This document shows, in pieces, positions 8,239 to 15,689 of a DNA stretch of 64,000 nt. The position numbers and the translations under genes were made by a program. The DNA is from Pseudomonadales bacterium (lineage in GTDB: Bacteria; Pseudomonadota; Gammaproteobacteria; Pseudomonadales; Halieaceae): the NCBI GenBank assembly GCA_024234815.1, contig JACKNO010000003.1:1-64000 (forward strand), given 5' to 3'. The notes under the pieces are model-generated. The model had not been told where the DNA came from. It did not search any database and saw only the letters and a program-made list of their open reading frames with translations. Numbering within the stretch: position 1 is the stretch's first letter; each line of letters opens with the position of its first letter.

Positions 8239-9552
8239 CTAGAGCAGGGCGCTGTAGTCCGCCTCCAACTGCTCAAAATTCAGGCTTGAAATAAACCGCG
8301 AAAAGCTCATCCATGTGGCAAGCCCCTTCATGTCGGCGAAGTGTGGCGGCAGGAACTTTGGCGCCACGACAACGCCTTCATCCATCAATAGCCGGTAAGT
8401 CTTGATGTCCTCCAGCGTTACCTTGCCACAGAATAGTACGGGAAGGCTGTCCAGTTTGCCCTCACTCATGCCCAGCCGCATAAAGTTATATGTCTGGATA
8501 AAGCCACGCATGTAGGCGAGGTCCTTGGTAAAGGGACGGCCCTGGGGAGTGCTGCCGCGAAAAACCCGTGCGGCGATCACGTAGGCATCGTCATCGGACA
8601 TATGATTTCCGCGCAGATACTCGAATACCTCGATAAAATTCGCGCCCTCCTCGGCAAGGGTGACAGCGCGCACCCGATTGATCAGCCGGTACAGCCTCGT
8701 GGGACTGGAACGCATGGTCAGGATTTCCGTCAGTACGGCGAGGCCCTCCTGGGTGGTAGTGGAGGACGGCGGCCCTTTGCTGAGGAAAGTACACCACGGC
8801 TGGGCCATACCATTGAGCGTGGTCCCCAAATGAACCCAGCCCTCGTGCACCTCAAGCACATCGATATCCAGCGCGTTAAATCGCGCGTCACTGCGGATTT
8901 TCAGGTAATCCGAACCGGCCGCGGCATCCGCGGTCATCTGGTCATTCAGCAATACCCGAATACCGGCATCGGGAAAGGCATCCAGCAAACGCCTGTTGAG
9001 CATTTTTACGGCGCGTTCAGCCGTGATGTTTTTTTCCATCTCGACCATCGACTGGTTTTTAAGGAGGTTAATGAGGGTGCCTTCCATCGTGGTGCCGAGG
9101 TCAGCCAGGGTTGGGTCTCCGGCATGAAAGACATCCGAGGCCGAACCGTACAACTCTTCCGAGTAGATGCCAAAGTCGGGTGTGCCGCGGGCCTCCAGCA
9201 TACGAACGACCGACTGGTATTCCCGGCATATACGCCGCATGATCATCGCCAGGGGGTTTAGCTGCCCCAGCTTGCGCGCGATATCCCGGTCTATCTGGTG
9301 GAACTGAGCCCGCACGGCGGCCGGGTCGAAATCCAGGGGATTCTTGCGCTGATAATAAGCTGCATCGACCTCCGGCAGCTGCCGGCAACCACCCTCAAAA
9401 AACTTGCCGCGTACTTCATTACACCACTTGATGCCATCCAGGATTCGAATCGGCCTTTGGGCTTCGACTATACGGTCGGAGAGTTCCCGCACCAACTCGA
9501 GGTATTTTGCATTACTCTCATGCATCGGCGTTATCCATTGCACATAATCCAT
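8239..9552 (-). CDS. DUF1704 QEGLA-motif protein, predicted MATCAP-like zinc metallopeptidase
   Basis: A 437-residue member of the family usually named flavohemoglobin expression-modulating QEGLA protein (DUF1704). The sequence shows HEGWVH at about residues 236-241, a HExxxH zinc-binding motif, and the QEGLA signature at 268-272, whose glutamate is the likely third zinc ligand. The eukaryotic members of this family (MATCAP) are tubulin tyrosine carboxypeptidases, so I predict a carboxypeptidase acting on peptide or protein C-termini. The cytosolic location is inferred from the lack of a signal peptide. It lies 22 bases after the GNAT-C39 gene on the same strand. The substrate is unknown. Residue 10 is an alternative start. 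Confidence 0.8.
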   Translation of the reverse strand: MDYVQWITPMHESNAKYLELVRELSDRIVEAQRPIRILDGIKWCNEVRGKFFEGGCRQLPEVDAAYYQRKNPLDFDPAAVRAQFHQIDRDIARKLGQLNPLAMIMRRICREYQSVVRMLEARGTPDFGIYSEELYGSASDVFHAGDPTLADLGTTMEGTLINLLKNQSMVEMEKNITAERAVKMLNRRLLDAFPDAGIRVLLNDQMTADAAAGSDYLKIRSDARFNALDIDVLEVHEGWVHLGTTLNGMAQPWCTFLSKGPPSSTTTQEGLAVLTEILTMRSSPTRLYRLINRVRAVTLAEEGANFIEVFEYLRGNHMSDDDAYVIAARVFRGSTPQGRPFTKDLAYMRGFIQTYNFMRLGMSEGKLDSLPVLFCGKVTLEDIKTYRLLMDEGVVVAPKFLPPHFADMKGLATWMSFSRFISSLNFEQLEADYSALL

Positions 9553-9574
9553 CCATATAAGGGCTCCGCTGCTG

Positions 9575-10696
9575 TCACGGCTTGCGCAGGATAACGGCAG
9601 TACGCAACCGTCTGGAGCCGAACAGGCTCATGGAGGCAAAATCCTGACGCGCTATTGGCACGTGCTGGCACTCTATCGAGTCGCGGTTTTCATCCGCTAT
9701 CGTCTCGTAGGGACCCATCTCCAGGTCGGGGTCGTGAAAATACAGGCAGTGTTCATCATACCCGCTCAACACCACCCAGTGCGGTGCCTTGCGATTATCC
9801 AGGCGATAAGTGGAAATCAGGATCAGCACGTTATCGCCCCTGGCGTAACAGTCCGCAAGTTTGGCCTGGTCGATATCGGCATAGCGCACCGGCAGTTTCA
9901 GCTTTTTCGCCTGCTCGAGAAACGACTCGTGCACCAGGCCCATCACCCGCTTTTTGTTGGGATCACGCACCCCATCGACAAACAGCGGACCCCTGTTGCT
10001 GATCCAGACCTCGGCTTCAAAACCACGACTGGCCGCCGCCAGCGCCAGCCCCACGGGGTGGCATCCCCCGTGACCCGAGGTCATGAAGATCGTGGTGGCC
10101 TCGCGCCATATCTGCACCTCCTCCAGGGGACTTGGAGAGTAATCCGGGTCTAGCCCGTTCATCGCCATCATCAGCGAAGCCGGGCCGCAGGTGAAAGTCG
10201 TTGTCTGGGAGATCCACGGTATCCGTCTGTGGTCGTTGGCAGGTGTCAGGCGGTGGACACACTTTTCCATCCGCAAGGCGTCGCTATGGTCTTCGTAGTA
10301 ATCCTGGTACATACCAAACTGCGAATACCCCAGCCGGCGATACAATTTGATGGCGGCGTCATTATTACCGGCAACCTCCAGACGCATATACAGCGAGCCC
10401 TCTTCACGGGCGCGCTGTTCCGCGAGTTCAATAAGCGAGGATGCTATACCTCTGCCGCGGCACGCAGGATCGACCGCCAGCGAGTACAGGCGGGCCAGAC
10501 GCGTGCCGCGACGCAGGATAACGAGAATATAACCGCACAGGACCCCGTTTTCTTCGGAAACCAGGAAAACACAACCGGGATGTTTCAACCAGCGTTTGAA
10601 GGAACGTCGACTCAACCTGTCCCCCCGGAAGGCGAGGCCTTCCAGGCGCAGCAACTCGTCGATATCTGAAGCCACGGCTTTGCGTACGCCAGTCAT
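9575..10696 (-). CDS. GNAT acetyltransferase fused to a C39-like papain-fold peptidase
   Basis: A two-domain protein of 373 residues. The N-terminal half (to about residue 145) is a GNAT domain with the acetyl-CoA loop CRGRGIASS near residues 79-87. The C-terminal half resembles peptidase C39, with a probable catalytic Cys170 (TFTCGPAS), His306 (APHWVV) and Asp322 (FHDPD). This fusion is known to occur next to RLAN-domain RimK-like ligases, and here the ligase gene is divergent, 214 bases away. I start it at the ATG at 10696; the frame continues to 10768 without similarity to the family. It likely shares a transcript with the QEGLA gene. Substrates for both domains are unknown. Confidence 0.85.
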   Translation of the reverse strand: MTGVRKAVASDIDELLRLEGLAFRGDRLSRRSFKRWLKHPGCVFLVSEENGVLCGYILVILRRGTRLARLYSLAVDPACRGRGIASSLIELAEQRAREEGSLYMRLEVAGNNDAAIKLYRRLGYSQFGMYQDYYEDHSDALRMEKCVHRLTPANDHRRIPWISQTTTFTCGPASLMMAMNGLDPDYSPSPLEEVQIWREATTIFMTSGHGGCHPVGLALAAASRGFEAEVWISNRGPLFVDGVRDPNKKRVMGLVHESFLEQAKKLKLPVRYADIDQAKLADCYARGDNVLILISTYRLDNRKAPHWVVLSGYDEHCLYFHDPDLEMGPYETIADENRDSIECQHVPIARQDFASMSLFGSRRLRTAVILRKP

Positions 10697-10828
10697 TTGG
10701 TTCCCACAAGGATTACAGGCCCATGCTCCAGACCCCGCCCATACGGCCTGGCGGCCCGGTGTTGGCAAATAGGCAGGAAGGGCATCATTACTCCATCGTT
10801 AAGCGCTGAAATATATCCCGGCCCGCAA

Positions 10829-10857
10829 TTGACTACCAGCCACTGGTGTAAAATACT
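10829..10857 (+). promoter_or_regulatory. Candidate sigma70 promoter for the RimK-like gene
   Basis: TTGACT (10829-10834), a 17-base spacer and AATACT (10852-10857, four of six consensus bases) precede the start codon at 10911 by 53 bases. The rest of the 214-base divergent region shows no strong operator-like repeat. Confidence 0.35.
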
Positions 10858-10910
10858 TGTAATCGGTTATTCCATCCCCGCACCACGATTGCCTGCCAGG
10901 ACTCCATTTC

Positions 10911-12377
10911 ATGTCGCAAACACTGATCGTTGTACATAGCCTGAAAGACTGGACACCCTACTACCCCAGCGAACAGGTCATCAGCTTCAGCGACTATATG
11001 AACGGCAAACAGTTGCGCAAAGCGCCCCGTACGCGCGTCATAAACCTGTGTCGCAATTTCGATTACCTGTCCGAAGGCTACTATTGCTCGCTGCTGGCCG
11101 AAGCCAGGGGACATAATGTCATACCGTCCGTGCGGACACTGAACGATCTCAGCAAGCGGGCACTCTATCGCATCCACGTCGATGATTTTGGCGAGGCTGT
11201 ATACAAATCCCTGCAAGAGGCGGACCCAACCCAGCCACTGATTCTGCACAGTTACTTCGGAAAGACCGGGAACAGCCACTACGACGCCTTGTCAGAGAAA
11301 CTGTTTGAGGAGTTTCCGTGCCCTATCCTCGAAATTACCCTGCGCTTCCGCAAGCGCTGGGAAGTTACCGGCCTCAAGCCAAAATCACCCAGGCAACTGA
11401 ATGATCAGGAGGCGGATGACTTCGCCGAGTCACTCAATGTGTTCAGCAGGAAGGTCTGGCACAAACGTCGCAAACGCAAGGCCGCTCGCTACGACCTGGC
11501 TATTCTGTGTGACCCGGAAGAGAAAATGCCGCCGTCCGACAAGGGCGCGCTCAAGCGTTTTATCCGGGCGGGCAAGGAGATGGGCATCGATTGCGAGATC
11601 ATCCGCCAGCGGGACTATCTGCGCCTGCCTGAGTATGATGGTTTACTCATACGCACAACCACAAACATCGACCACTACACCTATCGCTTCGCCAAGAAAG
11701 CGGAGAATGAAGGCCTGGTGACGATCGATGACAGCAATTCCATCCTGCGCTGCACCAACAAGATCTACCTGGCGGACCTGTTCAGGATAAACAAAGTGTC
11801 CTCGCCCCGCACCGTGGTACTGTACAAGGACCAGCCGCAGCAATTGAACACACTGGAAGAGGCCCTGGGCTTCCCAATTGTGGTGAAAATTCCGGATGGG
11901 GCGTTCTCCAAGGGCGTTGAAAAAGCCAGGGACGTGGAGGAACTGGCCATCATCTGCAAAAAGCTGTTTCGCCACTCCACTTTGTTGCTGGCCCAGGAGT
12001 TTCTGTATACCGACTTCGATTGGCGTATAGGCGTTCTCGACAACCAACCGCTGTTTGCCTGCAAGTACTACATGGTGAAGAACCACTGGCAGATATACCG
12101 CCACGGCAAGAGCACCGACTCCGGTGGTTTCGATACCCTGCCGATAGCCGATGTACCGCACTCCGTCGTAGAGACCGCGTTGCGGGCGACCAAGCCCATC
12201 GGTGACAGTCTCTACGGGGTGGATATCAAGGAACACAATGGTCAGGGCTGCGTCATTGAGGTGAACGATAACCCCAATGTGGACAAGGGCGTAGAGGACA
12301 AATACCTGGGCATGGACCTCTACCGGCGGGTGATGAGCACCATGCTGAAACGCATGGAAGCCCGCAGAGGCCACTAG
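10911..12377 (+). CDS. RimK-like ATP-grasp ligase with RLAN N-terminal domain
   Basis: Predicted to ligate an amino acid or peptide to a carboxylate using ATP. The 488-residue protein has an RLAN-type N-terminal domain (about 1-160), a charged linker rich in Arg/Lys near 180-193, and a RimK-like ATP-grasp domain from about residue 195. The ATP-grasp shows Lys326 (PIVVKIPDG), the GVDIK strand at 436-440 and the metal-binding E450, N452, N454 (IEVNDNPN). It is much longer than ribosomal S6 modifying RimK (about 300 residues), so RimK itself is unlikely. It is divergent from the GNAT-C39 and QEGLA peptidase genes, which suggests one opposing ligation and hydrolysis system. Confidence 0.87.
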   Translation: MSQTLIVVHSLKDWTPYYPSEQVISFSDYMNGKQLRKAPRTRVINLCRNFDYLSEGYYCSLLAEARGHNVIPSVRTLNDLSKRALYRIHVDDFGEAVYKSLQEADPTQPLILHSYFGKTGNSHYDALSEKLFEEFPCPILEITLRFRKRWEVTGLKPKSPRQLNDQEADDFAESLNVFSRKVWHKRRKRKAARYDLAILCDPEEKMPPSDKGALKRFIRAGKEMGIDCEIIRQRDYLRLPEYDGLLIRTTTNIDHYTYRFAKKAENEGLVTIDDSNSILRCTNKIYLADLFRINKVSSPRTVVLYKDQPQQLNTLEEALGFPIVVKIPDGAFSKGVEKARDVEELAIICKKLFRHSTLLLAQEFLYTDFDWRIGVLDNQPLFACKYYMVKNHWQIYRHGKSTDSGGFDTLPIADVPHSVVETALRATKPIGDSLYGVDIKEHNGQGCVIEVNDNPNVDKGVEDKYLGMDLYRRVMSTMLKRMEARRGH

Positions 12378-12408
12378 CTGTCGGCCGAATACCTCGGCCA
12401 GCAGCTAG
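12374..12408. terminator. Hairpin between convergent RimK-like and ilvH genes
   Basis: CTAGCTG (12374-12380) pairs with CAGCTAG (12402-12408), enclosing GGCCGA/TCGGCC. It begins at the RimK-like stop codon and is symmetrical, so it could act on both strands. There is no T-rich tract, so termination activity is uncertain. Confidence 0.4.
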
Positions 12409-12429
12409 CCACAGGCCTGACCAGAGGCG

Positions 12430-12921
12430 CTAGAGGCTCAGGACTTTCTCGCCACGCGATATCCCGGCCACGCCGGAGCGAACCACCTCGAGGATATCCA
12501 TACCTGCCATGGCGGCAACGAATGAATCCAGTTTGTCGCTGGTGCCCGCAAGCTGGATCGTATAGACGTTGGGCCCCACATCGACGATCTGGCCGCGAAA
12601 AATATCAGTCGTGCGTTTGACCTCGTCACGCAGGGCACCCTGGGCGCGCACCTTGATCAACATCAGGTCCCGCTCTATGTGGGCGCCTTCGGTAAGGTCA
12701 ACCAGTTTCACCACGTCTATCAGTTTGTTCAGGTGCTTGGTGATCTGCTCGATCTGCTTGTCGTCGCCAACCGAGGTCAGGGTCAGCCGCGACAGCGTCG
12801 GATCATCGGTCGGCGCCACGTTGAGCGTTTCAATGTTGTAGCCACGCTGGGAGAACAGCCCCACCACACGGGACAGGGCACCGGGTTCATTTTCCAAAAG
12901 TATCGATATAATCCGCCGCAT
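12430..12921 (-). CDS. ilvH: Acetolactate synthase small (regulatory) subunit
   Basis: Regulatory subunit of acetohydroxyacid synthase, binding valine through its N-terminal ACT domain (about residues 1-75, RRIISILLENEPGALSRV) with the typical C-terminal small-subunit domain. The length of 163 residues equals that of E. coli IlvH. Its ATG follows the ilvI stop codon after a single base, so the two are translationally coupled. Together with IlvC it supplies branched-chain amino acids, although ilvC is in a separate unit 9 kb away. Confidence 0.96.
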   Translation of the reverse strand: MRRIISILLENEPGALSRVVGLFSQRGYNIETLNVAPTDDPTLSRLTLTSVGDDKQIEQITKHLNKLIDVVKLVDLTEGAHIERDLMLIKVRAQGALRDEVKRTTDIFRGQIVDVGPNVYTIQLAGTSDKLDSFVAAMAGMDILEVVRSGVAGISRGEKVLSL

Positions 12922-12922
12922 G

Positions 12923-14668
12923 TCAGGTCCTCTCGTTCTTGCTCAGCCACATATCTTTCATCGAGCCATTGGGCGCCACATGCATGGGATATACATGCTC
13001 CATCGGGTCGATGATGATATCGAGGAATACCAGTTTATCCTTCATGGCGAAGGCCTCCTCCATTTTCGCATCCAGGTCTTCCAGTTTCCTGACCTGCATA
13101 CCCACGTGGCCATAGGCCTCCATCAGCTTGACGAAATCGGGCAGTGAGTCCTCGTAAGTGCTCATGGCATAGCGGCCCTCGTACTGCATGTCCTGCCACT
13201 GCTTGACCATGCCCAGGTAGTTATTACGCAGGTTTATGATCTTTACCGGCGTGTTGTACTGGGTGCAGGTGGAAAGCTCCTGGATGTTCATCTGGATGCT
13301 GCCCTCACCCGTGACGCAGGCCACATCCATATCAGGAAACGCCAACTTCACCCCCATGGCGGCCGGCAGCCCGAAGCCCATGGTTCCGAGGCCGCCCGAG
13401 TTGATCCAGCGCCGCGGCTGGTCAAAGCGGTAATACTGGGCCGCGAACATCTGGTGCTGGCCGACGTCGGAGGTCACATAGGCGTCGCCTTTGGTCACCC
13501 GGTACAGGCTTTCGATAACCTGTTGCGGCATGATCTTCTCGCTCTCGCCGTAGCGACGTCCGCTCCAGAGGCCGTGCTTGTCCCGCCATTCATCGATCTG
13601 GTGCCACCAGCGCTCCAGAGCGCCCTGGTCCGGCTGGTCGGCGTTTTTTTCACTGATCAAGCTGATCTGGTTCAGCATTTCCTCGAGTACCGATTGAACC
13701 GGCCCGACGATGGGAATATCGGCCATCACCGTTTTCGAGATAGCCGCGGGGTCCACATCAACGTGAATCACTTTGGCCCCGGGACAAAATTTACTCACCG
13801 TGTTGGTCACCCGGTCGTCAAAGCGTGCACCGACCGCCAGGATCACATCACTGTGATGCATGGCCATGTTGGCTTCATAGAAACCGTGCATACCCAGCAT
13901 GCCCAGGAACTGGCGGTCGGTTGCCGGGAAGGCGCCGAGGCCCATCAGGGTATTGGTCACCGGGTAATTCAATTCGCGCGCGAGCCGGGTAAGCAACTCG
14001 CTGCCCTCTCCCTGGACAACCCCGCCTCCCGCATAGATAACGGGGCGCTTGGCGGACAGCAGCAGTTTCGCCGCTTTCTTGATCTGGCCGGTATGACCGC
14101 GCTGGGCAGGTGCGTAAGATCGCATTTTTACCGAGTCCGGATAGCGGTACTCGAACTTCTCATCCGGGCGGGTGATGTCCTTGGGAATATCGACAACCAC
14201 CGGTCCCGGGCGGCCGGTGGAGGCAATATAGAATGCTTTCTTGATCATCAGCGGAATATCTTCCGCGCGCTTGACCATGAAGCTGTGCTTCACAATCGGG
14301 CGGGAGATACCGATCATATCGGTTTCCTGGAAGGCATCCTCACCGATCAGGTGGCTTTGCACCTGGCCGGAAAGAACGACCATGGGTATGGAGTCCATAT
14401 AGGCAGTGGCGATGCCGGTGATAGCATTGGTCGCACCGGGCCCCGAGGTTACCAACACCACACCGGGCTTGCCGGTGGCCCTGGCGTAGCCGTCGGCGGC
14501 ATGGGTAGCGGCCTGCTCATGGCGCACGAGGATGTGAGGTACCTTGCAGTCCTTGAACAGGGCGTCGTAAATATGCAAAACAGCGCCGCCGGGGTAGCCG
14601 AAGATGTACTCGACGCCTTCATCTTCCAGAGCGCGGGCGATCATCTCGCCACCGGATAACAACTCCAC
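12923..14668 (-). CDS. ilvI: Acetolactate synthase large (catalytic) subunit
   Basis: Catalyses thiamine diphosphate-dependent condensation of pyruvate to acetolactate or with 2-oxobutyrate to acetohydroxybutyrate. The 581-residue protein has three TPP-enzyme domains: the N-terminal domain with EYIFGYPGGAVLHIYD and the catalytic glutamate in RHEQAA, the central FAD-binding domain, and the C-terminal TPP motif beginning GEGSIQMN. The usual GDG is GEG here, a conservative variant I believe is common in relatives. The start is GTG at 14668, with GGAG eight bases upstream. It is cotranscribed with ilvH. Confidence 0.96.
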   Translation of the reverse strand: MELLSGGEMIARALEDEGVEYIFGYPGGAVLHIYDALFKDCKVPHILVRHEQAATHAADGYARATGKPGVVLVTSGPGATNAITGIATAYMDSIPMVVLSGQVQSHLIGEDAFQETDMIGISRPIVKHSFMVKRAEDIPLMIKKAFYIASTGRPGPVVVDIPKDITRPDEKFEYRYPDSVKMRSYAPAQRGHTGQIKKAAKLLLSAKRPVIYAGGGVVQGEGSELLTRLARELNYPVTNTLMGLGAFPATDRQFLGMLGMHGFYEANMAMHHSDVILAVGARFDDRVTNTVSKFCPGAKVIHVDVDPAAISKTVMADIPIVGPVQSVLEEMLNQISLISEKNADQPDQGALERWWHQIDEWRDKHGLWSGRRYGESEKIMPQQVIESLYRVTKGDAYVTSDVGQHQMFAAQYYRFDQPRRWINSGGLGTMGFGLPAAMGVKLAFPDMDVACVTGEGSIQMNIQELSTCTQYNTPVKIINLRNNYLGMVKQWQDMQYEGRYAMSTYEDSLPDFVKLMEAYGHVGMQVRKLEDLDAKMEEAFAMKDKLVFLDIIIDPMEHVYPMHVAPNGSMKDMWLSKNERT

Positions 14669-14692
14669 AATATTTCTCCCATAATAAAACGC

Positions 14693-14713
14693 CCGACGCG
14701 TAACCCTCGTCGG
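14693..14713 (-). promoter_or_regulatory. Possible attenuator hairpin in the ilvI leader
   Basis: On the minus strand CCGACG and CGTCGG form a six-base-pair stem with a nine-base loop, followed by GCGTTTTATT, about 20 bases before the ilvI start codon. The stem followed by T residues resembles a weak terminator. I could not find a convincing leader peptide with runs of Leu, Val or Ile codons ahead of it, so classical attenuation is not supported. Confidence 0.3.
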
Positions 14714-15173
14714 AACATTCCGAAATCATGTGTGGACATTGCGCTTGAACGACCTGAAACCGGTCTTCGATTGGCGACGCCACCCCTTACAAGCTCGACA
14801 CACTGCCCGGGAAAACACCCCCCCAGCGACGCTCCTTGGGGGAATTACGATCACGAACACCCGTGTATCGGTCGCCCTGCGGGATAGCGCAGTGTCTGGC
14901 CCTCAACCCTGCCTTTGAGGCAGGATCGAATACGGGACTTACAAACAGCTGCACCCGAATAATCGGATCGGGGCAGTAGACCAGAGATCGAGGGTACCCG
15001 ACGTTAGCCGTTGCCATCTGCAAGACGCGCCTATTGTTCGCAGGAACGCCAGTAAAGTCAACTACCGCATGGGCTGTGGACGAATGTTGCAAATGGCAAG
15101 TGTATGATTGCCTCCGGGGTAACTGTGGGGTACTTTAGGCCGCAATAGGGCAAAATCATCGGGGGAACGGGGC
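14714..15173. other. 460-base region between ilvI and the DUF4124 gene without a supported gene
   Basis: Divergent region that must hold both promoters. It contains CCTGCC/GGCAGG (14908-14924) overlapping an alternative pairing CCTCAA/TTGAGG (14901-14920). A 101-codon minus-strand frame (14787-15092) lies here, but I see no family resemblance, no clear ribosome-binding site and an odd Cys/Arg-rich composition, so I do not call it. Confidence 0.5.
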
Positions 15174-15629
15174 TTGAAAGGTGTTATACGAACCTGTCTG
15201 GCTGGCTTGTCATTAGTAGTTCTGGTTTGCGGGAGCCTGGCTGTCCATGCGGGCGCTACCTACTATCGCTGGCAGGACGATAGGGGCAACCTTGTCCACA
15301 GCGACAGGCCTCCTCCAACAGGAACGCCCTACGAGGTCATTTCCACCGAATCCAGCCTGGTGCGCCACGTGGATGCCGATGAAGGCGCGGTACCGGCCAC
15401 CACCAAACCTACCGTGGGTAACGAGTTCGAGCAGTCGGACGAGAGCAAGACGCCACCGAAGAAGAACCCCGAGCAGTGCAAAATAGCGCAGGAGAACCTG
15501 CAGACACTCAGCACCAAGGTTCGCATCCAGATCCGCAATGACCAGGGTGAACTGCGCCCGTTGAGCGAAGAGGAAAAAGAGATCCAGCGCAAGCAGGCCC
15601 AGGACACCATCGAAGCCCACTGCGAATAA
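15174..15629 (+). CDS. Secreted or periplasmic DUF4124-domain protein
   Basis: A 151-residue protein with an N-terminal signal peptide (hydrophobic segment at about 8-26, ending near VHAGA) followed by a short DUF4124-type motif, YYRWQDDRGNLVHSDRPP (about 30-47). The remainder is charged and low in complexity, with a C-terminal helix ending at a cysteine. DUF4124 proteins are common envelope proteins in gammaproteobacteria and their function is unknown. The start is TTG at 15174, judged from the signal peptide; no strong ribosome-binding site is visible. It stands alone, convergent with clpB across a bidirectional terminator. Confidence 0.75.
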   Translation: MKGVIRTCLAGLSLVVLVCGSLAVHAGATYYRWQDDRGNLVHSDRPPPTGTPYEVISTESSLVRHVDADEGAVPATTKPTVGNEFEQSDESKTPPKKNPEQCKIAQENLQTLSTKVRIQIRNDQGELRPLSEEEKEIQRKQAQDTIEAHCE

Positions 15630-15651
15630 GGTCTTCTCCCCGGCGGACAAT

Positions 15652-15678
15652 AAAAAAGCCCCTTACGGGGCTTTTTTT
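15652..15678. terminator. Bidirectional intrinsic terminator
   Basis: GCCCC (15658-15662) and GGGGC (15667-15671) form a stem with a four-base loop, flanked by six A on the left and seven T on the right. This serves the DUF4124 gene on the plus strand and clpB on the minus strand. Confidence 0.9.
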
Positions 15679-15689
15679 CAGCCGTTTCA

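Noticed and set aside
13454..14659. A 401-codon plus-strand frame opposite ilvI
   Set aside because: It is antisense to the well-supported ilvI gene and shows shadow-like composition (His, Gly, Val rich) with no recognisable domain.
14787..15092. A 101-codon minus-strand frame upstream of ilvI
   Set aside because: No ribosome-binding site, no family similarity and an odd composition; it more likely reflects a leader or spacer.
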